Shown: in pieces, positions 46,053-57,039 of the stretch | Numbering within the stretch: position 1 is the stretch's first letter | How the letters are laid out: each line of letters opens with the position of its first letter | DNA from: Roridomyces roridus | Lineage: Eukaryota > Basidiomycota > Agaricomycetes > Agaricales > Mycenaceae | Assembly: GCA_029378245.1 (NCBI GenBank) | Contig: JARKIF010000024.1 | Location: forward strand, 186,001 to 250,000 | Direction of reading: 5' to 3' | Length of the DNA stretch: 64,000 bases | Made by a program: the position numbers and the translations under genes | Notes under the pieces: model-generated | Databases searched by the model: none | Seen by the model: the letters and a program-made list of their open reading frames with translations, nothing else | What the model was told of the DNA's origin: nothing

Positions 46053-47373
46053 GTCTTGCTTGCTTGCTGGGTGAGTCGATGGTATACAGTTCGTCTTGGT
46101 CTTGCACTTACTTATAAGCAGAATCGTAGACAGGATGGCACCGAAAGCATGACGTGGATCGTGTCGAACGTATTTTCCTGTGGGGAGTCGACTTGGGAAT
46201 TTGACGTCGAAGGCTTGACAGACAGCAGATCCACGATAGCTTTGATATTGCCGGTGGAGGATCGCCACTCGATTTACTACGATATGCGATGCTGGCAATC
46301 ATTTCAACGCCAGATAGGTCTGGAGGCCGCCCAGTCCATGATGAGCAACCCGGATTGAATTGAATTCAGATGTTCCTCGCACCAAAGAATATTGACTTGA
46401 GTCAACCATGATGCGGAAGCCCAAACAGCTCTGGACGTAGCGGCAAACGACTCTAGACGACTCACTTGGTGCCGCTGCCAGCAGGACCGCAGTGGATCAA
46501 CTCCCAGGCATGGATATGCCAAAAGCTATGTTTTCCGTCAAAATAGAGCTCGAGTAATTAATGTCAAACGCCAAGGGGCAGACTCATCTGGAGTTGGTGA
46601 TGCCGAGGATTGAAAACCGAGGACCATCTGAGCGAGCGCGGGAACTAGCGGCAATCTGACCAGTTGAGACGTGACTCGGGAGTCGGACCTCAACGTCACG
46701 GGATGTATACGAGCCGCCGGGAGATGTCGCTGCACAGCACGGCGTCGGGACCGTCCAACCTATTTCTGTGGACGTAAAACCCATCAAGATTCAATCAAGT
46801 CTCCTAGCTCTTGGAATCCACGGACATTGATTGTGTACACGAACGGCGGGCGCAGCTCTTCGGAACGATCGAAGATTGTAATTTGCTTCACCGCCGCGTA
46901 CAATGAAGAGAGTCAATCGTTAATTCAATGCGGTATGTGGACAGACGCACGAGGATACGTCCGTCTGCTGGAGCGCTGATCTTCCGCTCGAGTCTAGGAT
47001 GTGTCGGGATTGGCGCCTTCTGAGGAGCTGTCCGACTCATCCGAGATCAGGGCACGAGTCAGGGCACTGTGATAGTTTGCCAGCGAATACCTAGTTGGAA
47101 ATGGGCGGTGAGCTGTCACACGGAACACGGCCTTTCGTCTGTCAGCCCGGCGGATGTCAGCCAGGAGATATGGCCGGGATGATCGCAATATGTCCGTCTT
47201 GAGCGTGGAACACGAGTGTATGAGTCTGTAGGTATGAGAGGGGAGAATGTCGAGTTAGGATGTGCATGATGGGAGAAAGAGAAAGCGGAATGACAACATA
47301 CGCAAAGTATGTTTGATCATCGCCTGCTCTTCATAGTACCACTGTGATACTCTGCCCGCTGGCTGACACCATC
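46053..47373. other. Promoter side of the GATA gene and unique spacer
   Basis: No convincing gene. Small frames (up to ~105 codons) overlap each other on both strands. Part of it must serve as 5' region of the GATA gene. Confidence 0.4.
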
Positions 47374-47457
47374 GGAGCTGTAGTTCAGTCGTAGAATGTG
47401 ACATTCCAGTTTATTTCGGATTCGTCAAGGTCGTCCGTTCAATCCGGGCCAGCTTCA
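47374..47457 (+). tRNA. tRNA-Gly(TCC), probable, with short intron
   Basis: Acceptor GGAGCTG pairs with CAGCTTC; D arm GTTC-AGTCGTA-GAAT; anticodon arm TGAC...GTCA, with loop ATTCCAG and a ~13-nt intron after the position following the anticodon TCC; T arm GTCCG-TTCAATC-CGGGC. One wobble in the acceptor and one mismatch at the base of the anticodon loop make it slightly imperfect. Degenerate copies of the same sequence recur at the start of the next two tandem blocks (~49017 and ~51370). Confidence 0.6.
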
Positions 47458-48016
47458 TTTTTGTTGCCCTTTTTACTTTCTTCAAGGCAAGGAGTTTTCC
47501 TCCCTGGAGCCGACATTTCCAGTAACTATAATTTGCGCTCCTCGAGAATCTTCACTTCACGTCCGCTTCGGCTATGGTATCTGTTAAATGTCACTGTTCA
47601 ATAACGCCTAATTCCAGTCATTTCTTTTGCATCGAGTTGACTGTTGAACTTCCGCGGCGGCTTCATTTTTTCTCGCTCTTTGTCCCTGTTCAGCGTAGGC
47701 CCGACCAGTGGGCGAATATATTTGCTTGCATCGATGCTCCGTTGTTCACGGAGAGTAGTTTGGGAGGTTGCGAAGAGTGGACTTCAGGTTGTGGGGATGA
47801 CTATTCGGGGACAGTCTTGTCAAGAAAGAGGGCGAGGATCGCATAAATAATAAATAATCCGTAAATAAAATCCACTAGCTCAATTCCAGAACGTTGACAT
47901 CTCACATCTCTCTCAATTCATTCTCCGGCCTGGTTGGGATGCTTGCGGCAAGATCTGAAGACGACAGGAAAATCAGCCCGGGAACGACAAGAACCAACAA
48001 GACTGACATTTACCGC

Positions 48017-48178
48017 TCAGGCGACAACACAGGAACCAGACGACCCCGTGCCACTGTCATCGTTGACAGTCTCGGGCTGAGGAAGCTCCTCGACGGCGTT
48101 GGATGCAATGCACTCTGGGGTAGAGCTGGAGGCCGCAGCCGAAGTGAAGGCGGAGAAGAGGGTGGTGAACACGTCCAT
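48017..48178 (-). CDS. Pheromone precursor, CaaX type, copy A (53 aa)
   Basis: A 53-codon frame on the minus strand starting MDVFTTLFSAFTSAAASSS and ending SGTGSSGSCVVA-stop. The C-terminal CVVA is a CaaX box. Small size, a Ser/Ala-rich leader, an acidic middle (VEELPQPETVNDD) and a Gly/Ser-rich tail ending in the farnesylated Cys are the hallmarks of basidiomycete mating pheromone precursors. The mature lipopeptide would be made by farnesylation, AAX removal, carboxymethylation and N-terminal cleavage, possibly near the acidic pair before SGTG. It would be sensed by a STE3-type receptor. A TATA box lies 96 nt upstream. The predicted protein is identical to copy C. Confidence 0.85.
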   Translation of the reverse strand: MDVFTTLFSAFTSAAASSSTPECIASNAVEELPQPETVNDDSGTGSSGSCVVA

Positions 48179-48273
48179 GGGAATTAATGTGTGTTTGGTG
48201 GGGAGGGGTGGGGTGGCTTGGTTTAGGGAGTGTTAGAACTGGAACTGGCTTTCCAACCTCGATTCAAGTCCTC

Positions 48274-48280
48274 CTTTATA
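48274..48280 (-). promoter_or_regulatory. TATA box of pheromone gene A
   Basis: TATAAAG on the minus strand, followed by GAGGACTTGAATCGAGGTTG, conserved at the same place before all three pheromone genes. This supports transcription of the small frame. Confidence 0.6.
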
Positions 48281-48989
48281 CCCCCCACTCGCCCCCCATA
48301 CCCGAAAACACTTTGAACAGTTGAACCTTAGAGTACTAGAGTACATGTGCAAATTAATCAAAATCATGATGCGGCCATTTCCATATTGAAAGTAATTCGA
48401 AACGTGATCCGAGTTGAGGCCTTGAGGCCCGAGCGTCGAATGCATGCCCCATCTTTCTTATTCCCCGCTGTGTTTCAATGTGTACCAGGAACTGGAGACT
48501 GTCCGAGTACAGATGTAACTTGATTGCGAGGAATTAGAATTGGTATTGGTGTTCGTCCGAACGAGTCCACCGCGGATACTAGCCTTGTACTAGCCCCCGC
48601 GAAACCCGCCGAAACCCATGATGGCGTGTGCGTCATATCGCCTTTATCGTCCCACATCACCGTCCATGTTGGTCTGCCGGTTTCCACGGCTCTTAGTATT
48701 CAATAGGTATTGGGGGGCGATGGCATGCACTGCCATGCGCAGCGGCGCTATGCAGTTGGGCTCTCGACGTCTGGATGACGACTGCGAACGATGATCTCTG
48801 TCTTTTTTCCCTGCGCAGGCGGTGGGCCTTTTTCTCATCTTCTAGCAAGGAGAGAAGCTCTCTCATTATTTTGACAGCACAAAGTCCGCTCTATGACACA
48901 GCCCACTCGCATCCTTACCTCTGGAGCTCCACTTCCTCATCAATCTCTGCTCTAACCTCTCCCGCTCAGTCCGAGCGCGACGGTGACTT

Positions 48990-49697
48990 CGGCGGTGTTT
49001 CCAAGGAAAGGACAGCGATTAGTGGTAAAATATGACATTCCAGTTTCTTTGGGATTCGTCATCTATACTTCGATGCGCTCGGACCTGCTCGGCTTGAACC
49101 TCCGTGTCTTCCCTGTTTTTCCTTCTCAAGGCAAGGAGGTGTCTCCTCAGAGCCCAAATCTTCCTGTCAATATATCCCTTTAGCATCTCTCCTGGCTCGA
49201 TAATCTTCACTTGACGTCTGCTTCGGCTACGGTATCTGGTATATGATCACATTTCATCTGAGACTTCAATTTAGTGGCCAATAACGCCTGATTCCAGACG
49301 TTCAATTCGGATCAGGGTCATTCTTTTGCCCGGTGCGAGTTAGGTTGAACGTTGAACTTGAAGCCTCTTCTCGCTCTAGCCTCTTTGTCCTTGTTCACCC
49401 CCAGGTCCGACCCGCGGGCGACCATATGTACTTACATCGATGCTCCGTTCTGAAGAGTATAGCTCAGGTTGGGGATGACCATTTGGGACAATCATCAAGA
49501 AAGAAGGTCAGGCCCAGAATCACATAAATAATAAATAATCCGTAAATAAAATCCACTAGTTCAATCAAAGTTCAATCTCCAGAACATCAACTTCTCTCGA
49601 TTCCTCCGGCCTGGTTGGGATGCTTGCGGCAAGATCTGAAGACGACAGGAAAATCAGCCCGGGAACGACAAGAACCAACAAGACTGACATTTACCGC
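48990..49697. other. Non-coding start of block B
   Basis: Begins with a degenerate tRNA-Gly-like relic (AGTGGTAAAATATGACATTCC, ~49020-49040) and continues as the 3' flank of pheromone gene B. No protein frame of note. Confidence 0.5.
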
Positions 49698-49859
49698 TCA
49701 GGCGACAACACAGGAACCAGACGACCCCGTGCCACTGTCATCGTTGACAGTCTCGGGCTGAGGAAGCTCCTCGACGGCGTTGGATGCAATGCACTCTGCG
49801 GTAGAGCTGGATGCAGCAGCCGAGGTGAAGGCGGAGAAGAGGGTGGTGAATACGTCCAT
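49698..49859 (-). CDS. Pheromone precursor, CaaX type, copy B (53 aa)
   Basis: Same length and ends as copy A (MDVFTTLF at the N-terminus, SGTGSSGSCVVA at the C-terminus), with one amino-acid change, Pro21 to Ala, and a few silent changes around residues 3 and 12-16. The predicted mature region is unchanged, so it should act on the same receptor. A TATA box stands 95 nt upstream. Although its flanks resemble block C more than block A, its coding sequence differs from both A and C. That mosaic pattern suggests conversion between copies. Confidence 0.85.
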   Translation of the reverse strand: MDVFTTLFSAFTSAAASSSTAECIASNAVEELPQPETVNDDSGTGSSGSCVVA

Positions 49860-49953
49860 GGGAATTAATGTGTGTTTGGTGGGTTGGGTTGGTTTGGGTT
49901 GGTTTGCAGGTCTTGGAACTGGAACTGGCTTTCCAACCTCGATTCAAGTCCTC

Positions 49954-49960
49954 CTTTATA
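49954..49960 (-). promoter_or_regulatory. TATA box of pheromone gene B
   Basis: TATAAAG in the conserved context, 95 nt before the ATG. Confidence 0.6.
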
Positions 49961-50734
49961 CCCCCCACTCGCCCCCCATACCCGAAAACACTTTCAACGG
50001 TTGAACCTTACCAGTACATGCATAAATTAATCAAGTGCATGCCCCATCTTATTCCCCGCTGTGTTTCATGGATCAATGTGTCCCAGGAATCAGGGACTGT
50101 CCGTCGGCAGTGTCTGAGTACAGATGTAACTTGATTGCGAAGAATTAGAACTGGTACTAGTGATCGTCCGAACGAATCCACCGCGGAGTACCTCCCCGCG
50201 AAGCCCGTGATTGGCGTCGGCGGGTCTGAAATAAATTTGATCCATCATCAACGGTGCGCGAACTGATCCGACCTGATCTCATCTCTCCCCAAACCTCCAT
50301 CTTGCCTTGATCGTCCCATCCAGCTCCGGCGCCGTCCATGTTGGTCTCTTCTGGGGCTAGTCACTGTTACTAATTTAGTATTGCGATGGCACGCCAATGG
50401 CACGCACTGCCATGCGCAGCGACGCTGTCCAGGTTGGCTCTCGACGCCTGGATGACGACTGCGAGGGATGACGACGCACACCATAATCTACGTCCTCCTC
50501 CCTTCCCTGCGCTGACGGTGGGCCTTTCTTATGTTCTGGAAACGAGAGAAGCTTTCGACAGCACAAGACATTGAAGACACGCTCTATCACACAGCCCACT
50601 CGCATCTTTACTACTGGAGCTCCACTTCCTCAGCAATCTATCCTCTAAGCTCAGTCCGAGTCCGACTACGACGGTAAACTTCGGCGGCGTTTACAGGGGA
50701 AGAACAATCTTGGGCGACACATCCGGGAGCTCAA

Positions 50735-51240
50735 GCTTGATGGAAACTTTCAGTCTAACATTCAGTCTGCCCGAGTATCCCAGCGCGTGCTTGACCTTTC
50801 GGTCCTCTTTCCAGGGCTGTGTTACATTGGCACTTTGCATCTGGTGCCCAGGGCGCCCGCCGGTCGCTGGCTCGATGTAGCGATACCTCCGAGTACCTCC
50901 GTCTGCGCGATTGTTCCATTCTTTCCCTAGTACACAGACGATGCTCAGGTTTTCGCCTCTTTTCCGGGGCTAGCAGTATCTAGACCTCGATGATTTTCCT
51001 CGGACTGCCCTCACCAACTGGATGACCAAGGCTCCGACTGACCCTTACGCTGGACCTTCGGCGACGTATTAGTTGTTCAACGGGTCTGGGTTTTCTCAAC
51101 GACTCCCGCAACGAATTGTTTTACCCGGTGCGGTCAAATACTATGCGACTTGGCGCCTACATACAAGCGCCTCAACCTTAGGTGAAAACACCTCTACCAT
51201 ACTGTGACGCAGCTGGCAAGGGCCCCGTACGAAATCTCCG
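50735..51240 (+). pseudogene. Decayed LRR-like gene in block B
   Basis: Nucleotide relative of 53211-53600: shared CAGTCTGCCCGAGTATCCCA, GCTGTGTTACATTGGCACTT, a CGATTGTTCCATT segment and CTGGATGACCAAGGCTCCGA. Many stops and indels; the part equivalent to the C-terminal half is largely missing. It is a broken duplicate of the gene at 53205-54029. Confidence 0.6.
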
Positions 51241-52083
51241 GGTGGACGTCCTCTCCTTACCTCTGGAGCTCCACTTCCTCATCAATCTCTGCTCTAAGCT
51301 CTTCCGCTCAGTCCGAGCGCGACGGTGACTTCGGCGGCGTTTCTTTCCAAGGAAAGGACGGTGATTAGTGGTAGAATATGATCATGACATCCAGTTTCTT
51401 TGGGATTCGTCATCTATACGTCGCTGCGCTCGGACCTGCCCGGCTTGAACCTCCCTCCGGGTCGTCCGTTCAATCCGGGGTAGCTTCCCTGTGTTTTCCT
51501 TCTCCCAGGCAAGGAGTTGTCTCCTGAGAGCCCAAATTTTCCTGTAAATATATCCCTTTACCGTTTTTCCTTGCGTCTTGCACACCTCGATAACCTTCAC
51601 TTGATGTCTGCTTCGGCTACGGTATCTGGTACATGATCACATTTCATCTGAGACTTCAATTTAGTGGCCAATAATGCCTGATTCCAGACGTTCAATTCGG
51701 ATCAGGGTCATTCTTTTGCCCGGTGCGAGTTAGGTTGAACGTTGAACTTCTGCGGCTTCTTCTCGCTCTTTGTCCTTGTTCACCCCCAGGTCCGACCCGC
51801 GGGCGAACATATGTACTTACATCGATGCTCCGTTCTGAAGAGTATAGCTCAGGTTGGGGATGACCATTTGGGGACAATCGTCAAGAAAGAAGGCCAGGCC
51901 CAGAATCACATAAATAATAAATAATCCGTAAATAAAATCCACTAGTTCAATCAAAGTTCAATCTCCAGAACATCAACTTCTCTCGATTCCTCCGGCCTGG
52001 TTGGGATGCTTGCGGCAAGATCTGAAGACGACAGGAAAATCAGCCCGGGAACGACAAGAACCAACAAGACTGACATTTACCGC
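51241..52083. other. Non-coding start of block C
   Basis: Repeats the block start (CTCCACTTCCTCATCAATCT, then AGTGGTAGAATATGATCATG and TCGTCCGTTCAATCCGGGGT at ~51457-51480), a split relic of the tRNA-Gly sequence, followed by the 3' flank of pheromone gene C. Confidence 0.5.
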
Positions 52084-52245
52084 TCAGGCGACAACACAGG
52101 AACCAGACGACCCCGTGCCACTGTCATCGTTGACAGTCTCGGGCTGAGGAAGCTCCTCGACGGCGTTGGATGCAATGCACTCTGGGGTAGAGCTGGAGGC
52201 CGCAGCCGAAGTGAAGGCGGAGAAGAGGGTGGTGAACACGTCCAT
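52084..52245 (-). CDS. Pheromone precursor, CaaX type, copy C (53 aa)
   Basis: The protein is identical to copy A: leader MDVFTTLFSAFTSAAASSS, acidic centre, and C-terminal GSSGSCVVA. The TATA box is 87 nt upstream; the small difference in spacing reflects indels in the GTTTGGTGGGGTTGGG stretch just before the ATG. The 3' flank groups with copy B, while the coding sequence groups with copy A. Redundant identical pheromones increase dosage but not specificity, as seen in mating sub-loci of other mushrooms. Confidence 0.85.
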   Translation of the reverse strand: MDVFTTLFSAFTSAAASSSTPECIASNAVEELPQPETVNDDSGTGSSGSCVVA

Positions 52246-52331
52246 GGGAATTAATGTGTGTTTGGTGGGGTTGGGTTGGTTTGGGGAGTCTTGGAACTGG
52301 AACTGGCTTTCCAACCTCGATTCAAGTCCTC

Positions 52332-52338
52332 CTTTATA
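52332..52338 (-). promoter_or_regulatory. TATA box of pheromone gene C
   Basis: TATAAAG in the conserved context, 87 nt before the ATG. Confidence 0.6.
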
Positions 52339-53204
52339 CCCCCCCACTCGCCCCCCGTACCCGAAAACACTTTGAACGGTTGAACCGTATAGTTCATACG
52401 CAAATTAATTAAAATCATGATATGGGGATTGGAAGCAATTCGAAACGTGATCCGAGTTGAGGCCCGAGCGCGTTGAATGCATGCCCCATCTTTCTTATTC
52501 CCCGCTGTGTTTCAATCATCAATATGTACCGGGAATTGGAGACTGTACATCCGAGTACAGGTGTGAATTGATTGCGAGGAATTAGCGTTGGTATCGGTGT
52601 GCGTCCGAACGAATCCACCGCGGAATCGGCGCGGATAGTTTCCCGCGAAACCCGTGATTGGCGTCGGCGCCGGGCGGGACCGGGCGGGTCTGAAAATTTG
52701 ATCCATCATCGACGGTGCGCAAACTGATCCGACGTGCTTCCCAAACCTTCATCTCGCCTTGATCGTCCCACATCGAGCTCCTGCGCCGTCCATGTTGGTG
52801 TCTTCCGGGTCTAGCCCACAGCTCTTAGTATTCGTACGCACTGCCATGCGCAGCGGCGCTGTCCAGTTTGGCTCTCGACACCTGGATGACCACTGCAAAC
52901 GACGATATCTGTCCTCCTGCGTCCCTGCGCCGACGATGGGCCTTGTTCATTTTCTGGCAACGATTTACAGGACAAAACCCGCTCTATCATAGAGCTCACT
53001 CGCATCTCTGCCACCGGAGCTCCACTGCATTCCTCATCATCGACCAATTCATCGGCGTCGCTGTGCTTCGTGTTCTCTTTTCGACTGGGCTGCGTACGCG
53101 GAATGCCGCAATCGGATTTTCTCTTCAGCTCAGTCCGACGGTGAACTTCGGCGGCGTTTCCAAGCAAAGAACGGTCACCTTGGGTGATACATCCGGATCC
53201 AGCT

Positions 53205-54029
53205 CAGCTTGATGGAAACATTCAGTCTAACGTTCAGTCTGCCCGAGTATCCCAGCGCGCGCTTGACCTTTTCCAGGTCTGTGTTACATTGGCACTTTGC
53301 ATCTGCTGGCCAGTCCGCACTCCGTCTGCGGAATTGTTCCATTTCTTCCAAGTTTCTTTTCCGCGGCTAGCATCCAGCCCTCGGTCAATTCCCTCCGACT
53401 GCCCTTCCCTCCGACTGCCCTCATCCACTGGATGGCCGACGCTCCGACTGACCTCGCAGTGGCTCATCTGCGCGGCTTCGCTAGACGGACTGCTGGCCAA
53501 GATCGGGGGTACGCTTAACCGCCTGGACCTTTCGGCGCCGTATCGTCGGGCTGACTTGGCGTCTACAAGGGCCTCAGCGTCTGGTGCGTCGTGTTATTTT
53601 ATCACACAGGGCAACTCAAACGTAGCTATAGATGTTCGTCTCTCGCTCTCGCCATGCACCGCGTTGAAGCAGCTCACATTCAGCGAGCGCCCCGTGCGGG
53701 ATCTTGGGCTGGGCGTCCTCTCCGTCCTCTCAGAGTCTCAACTCTCCTCTGCCGAGTTGTCCAAGATCTCCTTCCATGTCAATGCCATGCAGGGATACGC
53801 CGACGTGCCGTGGGAGCGCCTGGAAGTAGCGCTCGCCGGTGAGCGTTACCGAAGTCTGGCAAACGTGGTGTTCCACCTTTGGGGTGTGAGCGGGACAGCG
53901 TACGAAGAGGTCGTGATGGGCATCCAGGATCGGATGGTTCTCCTTCGGAGCAAAGGCCTGCTGAAGTTTGTGTGCGAGGAGGAGAAATCACTGACTGACT
54001 GGCAACCGAGCAGACGTGTTTGTTGGTAG
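53205..54029 (+). pseudogene. LRR-like (F-box family) gene, frameshifted
   Basis: The first part reads in one frame as YIGTLHL, then SVNSLRLPFPPTALIHWMAD and APTDLAVAHL. The continuation, SLDGLLAKIGGTLNRLDLSA and LKQLTFSERPVRDLGLGVLS to a stop at 54027, is in another frame, so a one-base indel lies near 53470-53500. No F-box is seen; an N-terminal part may be missing. The pattern of leucine-rich strands with conserved HWMADAPTD resembles the large Agaricomycete F-box-associated family. A partial, more decayed duplicate is at 50735-51240. It could still be a real gene if the shift is a sequencing error. Confidence 0.55.
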
Positions 54030-54214
54030 TTACTTGAGGAGACTTTCTATATGCTTGCATGTCATGTAAAATACTGGATGGATTTCGGATTTTGGTGCCA
54101 AGTTGCTGAAAATAGGGATCCCGGAACGCATTGTTAGTTGGATATTGTACGGCCAACCACGTCTGCCCACACGTCTTGGCGGATATGTAAAAAAAGAACA
54201 ATGCTCCAACATCA

Positions 54215-54310
54215 TGAGACCGGGCCCGGATTGAACGGGGTCTGCCCGGTGCAGTGGTGTCACACCAGGGTTGCGCATGAACCATCGGAATGATTGTCTT
54301 TTGGAAGGCA
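54215..54310 (-). repeat. tRNA-like SINE copy, family 3
   Basis: On the minus strand: CTGGTGTGACACCACTGCAC, then a T-arm CCCCGTTCAATCCGGGCCCG (54221-54243). Similar T-arms recur at 40.9, 57.0-58.2 and 62.2 kb. Confidence 0.5.
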
Positions 54311-54902
54311 TGCCGAATATTCCGGAATTCGCCAGCATTGAACTCGGTACCGTACAGCGCCGCAAAAGTACATAATGTCCGGTGACATCGCTTTCCGGTA
54401 CCCGAGATCGTCGACCTGTCCCTCATCATCGCTGTCCTGTACAGACTTTATCTGGCACATCCCCAGCTCATCGGCACGGCCAATATGGTATATTTGAGGT
54501 CCACAGAGCCGTCGACGCCACTCGATGATCCATTTGATTGAGCAGTGATCCGCTTCTTTGCTACTATAGATTCCCTGGGTGGCCCTTCATTTTTGCCGGG
54601 GAACCGGACTTTTCTTTTCACACTGGTGTATTGATGCTATTGGCAAAAATCATGCACAAAACTCCGACCATGACTTTGCCCGAATCGAACGAGCTTTCTT
54701 CTCCTCATGGGTGCTTACACCAGGACCGATGGAAGTTCGAGGGTATCAAGTCGTGTGGCAGCTGATTGTTTTGGATTTTGTCAGGGCTAGATCTAGACAT
54801 CGAGATTCCAGACTTGACTCGGGAAGAGTCGAGGAAGAGATTGATGCTCGGCTCCCGGATCACTCTGATGTCATCACCAACAACCTTTCTCTTCCCGCTT
54901 CC
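54311..54902. other. Promoter region of the chitin deacetylase, no gene
   Basis: No family-like frame. A plus-strand frame (54579-55103) runs into the first exon of the deacetylase in another frame and is a shadow. Confidence 0.45.
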
Positions 54903-56780
54903 ATGCGCCTATCCACATCATCCCTCGTTGTCCTGCTAGCACTCTCCGCTGGCGCCGACAGGACAACAGAGGCCGGCGAGGCCTCAATCACAGGCGCGTT
55001 TCTCATCCAGTCGTCGCTACAGCGGCCCTCAAACCACACCGCCAGATCCCAACGCCGAATGCACGCCATACTACTACGCCCCGGTATCCGATCATTCCTC
55101 TGACTTTCCCGCCATATGGCAACACCCCGAGGAGATCCTTTCCAATGACTCGGAGGGCCAGGCAAAGTTTGACGCTATGAGCGCGTCGATACCCAATATC
55201 CCGCCCAAGGTGCGTCCACTCGCGTCTTATCCGGGACCGCGCACTCAATTCTGTCAGGGCACGCTCAACGGTGACTTTAGCGGCATGAACTACCCCGCCT
55301 CCGACCCCGACTGCTGGTGGACGGACTCCAAGTGTATCACGCCAAAGTTAGCTGGGCTGCAGCCGGATGTGGCTAACGTTCCCGAGGTGCGTCTACCCTC
55401 TCTCCACTACGTTCCACGCTCACCTCACCTCACCGCAGCCCCGAACGCTCGGATATGGCTTTGACGACGGCCCGGTACAAAATGCCACCCATCCCTCCGA
55501 TCTGGGTCTCACCAAGCCATTCAGAACTGCTCTCACAACGCGTTTTACGCTTACCTTGAGTCTCGGAATCAGAAAGCCAGTGCGTCGCAGCATCTACAAC
55601 ACCCGTTCCTCGTCGCTGACGACTTGCAGCCATGTTTTATATCGGCTCGAACGTGATGGACTGGCCGCTCGAGGCACAGCGTGGCGTCGCGGATGGGCAT
55701 CAGATTTGCGTCCGTGCGTCACTCTCTTTTGCTTCCCACGCGTACTTATTGACACGCCGGCGGCCCACAGATACATGGTCTCACCGATACATGACGGCTG
55801 CGACGAACGTCGGCGCGTTTGCGGAGCTTTGGTACACGATGAAGGCTATCAAGCTCGTATGTGGGGTTACACCGACTTGTTGGAGGGTGCGTTCTTTCTT
55901 CCCCGCCTGTTCCCGAGGCTTCGTCCCCATTCTCCCATTTGCCTTCTGACGGCGTGGCCCACAGCCCCCATATGGCGACGTCGACGACCGTATCCGGTAC
56001 ATCGCCACTCAACTCGGGTTGCAGACGGTCATTTGGAAATACGACTCGAACGACTGGAGTGTGGGGACAAACGGTGTGACCAGACAGACTGTGCAGGACA
56101 ATTACGATCATCTGATCAATCTTGCACAAAACGGGACCTTTGATACCGTGCGTGTCCCTCTGTTTTAGCTGTGGATGCATTGAATGGAAGGATTCGCAGG
56201 TCGGCGCGATAATCTTGACACACGAGCTCAACAACTATACGATGCAGACGGCGATGGACAACTACGACAAGTTGACTGAAGTGTTCGATGTGAGATGTTT
56301 CTCCGTCGTCGTCTTCTTCTCCCTCCTCACGCCCAAGGATGGTAGAATATCTTGCCGATTGCGGTTGCGCTGAACAATACGACGCCGTATGTGGAAAAGA
56401 ACGTGACGTCTCCTACGTTCGCGGAGTGTGAGTCTCCCTGCTTTCCGCCTCTTTTCGAGACGACTGAAATTGATTTTTTTTGGGTAGATACTAGTGGGAC
56501 GACGACAACTTCGAGCGACTCGAACGCCGACGCGGCTCCTGCTTCAGACCCCGAGTCTGGGGGCGAATCCGAGTCTGCACGGAGTAGTGGTGCGAATGGC
56601 AAGACGAGTACTGCGAGCAAGGGCGCTGCTTCGAATTCGGGCGAGGGATCCGGCCAGAGGGCGCAGGGTTCCAGTGGGGCGCGGACGCGGGCGGTTGGAT
56701 TGGGTGGTGCGGGCGCTGGGGTTGCGTTGCTTTTGGGAGGGCTGGTGGCGGGTGGGATGAGAGTGTTATTTGGGGTTTGA
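54903..56780 (+). CDS. Chitin deacetylase, GPI-anchored CE4 family (11 exons, 440 aa)
   Basis: Exons: 54903-54993, 55046-55209, 55258-55386, 55439-55474, 55525-55579, 55630-55713, 55771-55886, 55965-56147, 56200-56289, 56346-56427, 56488-56780. A signal peptide (MRLSTSSLVVLLALSAGA) leads a NodB domain with all five motifs: GYGFDDGP (metal and base Asp), HTWSH (two zinc-binding His, formed by splicing), RPPYGDVDDR, DSNDW and ILTHE. A Ser/Gly/Ala-rich linker and a hydrophobic end (GVALLLGGLVAGGMRVLFGV) suggest a GPI anchor. The enzyme removes acetyl groups from chitin in the wall, giving chitosan. Intron 1 (54994-55045) needs a GC donor to stay in frame. It is intact and is probably a conserved housekeeping-type gene beside the repeat-rich pheromone blocks. 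Confidence 0.9.
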
Positions 56781-57039
56781 TTCTTGATTTTTCGGTGAGG
56801 TTGGTGAGACTGTACAGATAGGCGTACCAGTAGATAGATACCCTGTAGATAGATACCACTGTAGAGTAGACTCGGAAATGTACTATGTGACTTGGCATCC
56901 GCTGAGTCGGCGCTGACCATTTACCCCGGCGTTGGAAAAGTTTCGAGAGTGTTGCATTTTTGTGCATGTCACATAACCTGAGCTGGTCGGTGTGTACTTC
57001 GAAGATAGGAGGAGTTGAAACAAGCAACTCCAACTCGCA

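Larger units (their letters stand above)
47374..53205. repeat. Three tandem pheromone-containing blocks
   Basis: Block A (~47374-48990), block B (~48990-51245) and block C (~51245-53205 and beyond) share, in order: a tRNA-Gly-like start, CTTCGGCTACGGTATCTG, a TTCTTTTGC/GTTGAACGTTGAACTT segment, AATAATAAATAATCCGTAAA, the pheromone gene, its TATA region, GTGTACC/CTGTCCG segments, a CCGCGAA/CCGATGG-type segment with TCCGAACGA, and a final CCTGGATGAC and GACGGTGA stretch. B and C are closest to each other along most of the flanks. Block B ends with an extra ~500 nt of decayed gene. Confidence 0.8.

Noticed and set aside
45549..46117. Plus-strand frames of 123-147 codons
   Set aside because: Antisense shadows of the GATA zinc-finger gene.
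47894..48187. Plus-strand frame of 97 codons repeated in all three blocks
   Set aside because: Antisense to the pheromone precursor; the CaaX frame on the minus strand has a TATA box and family features.
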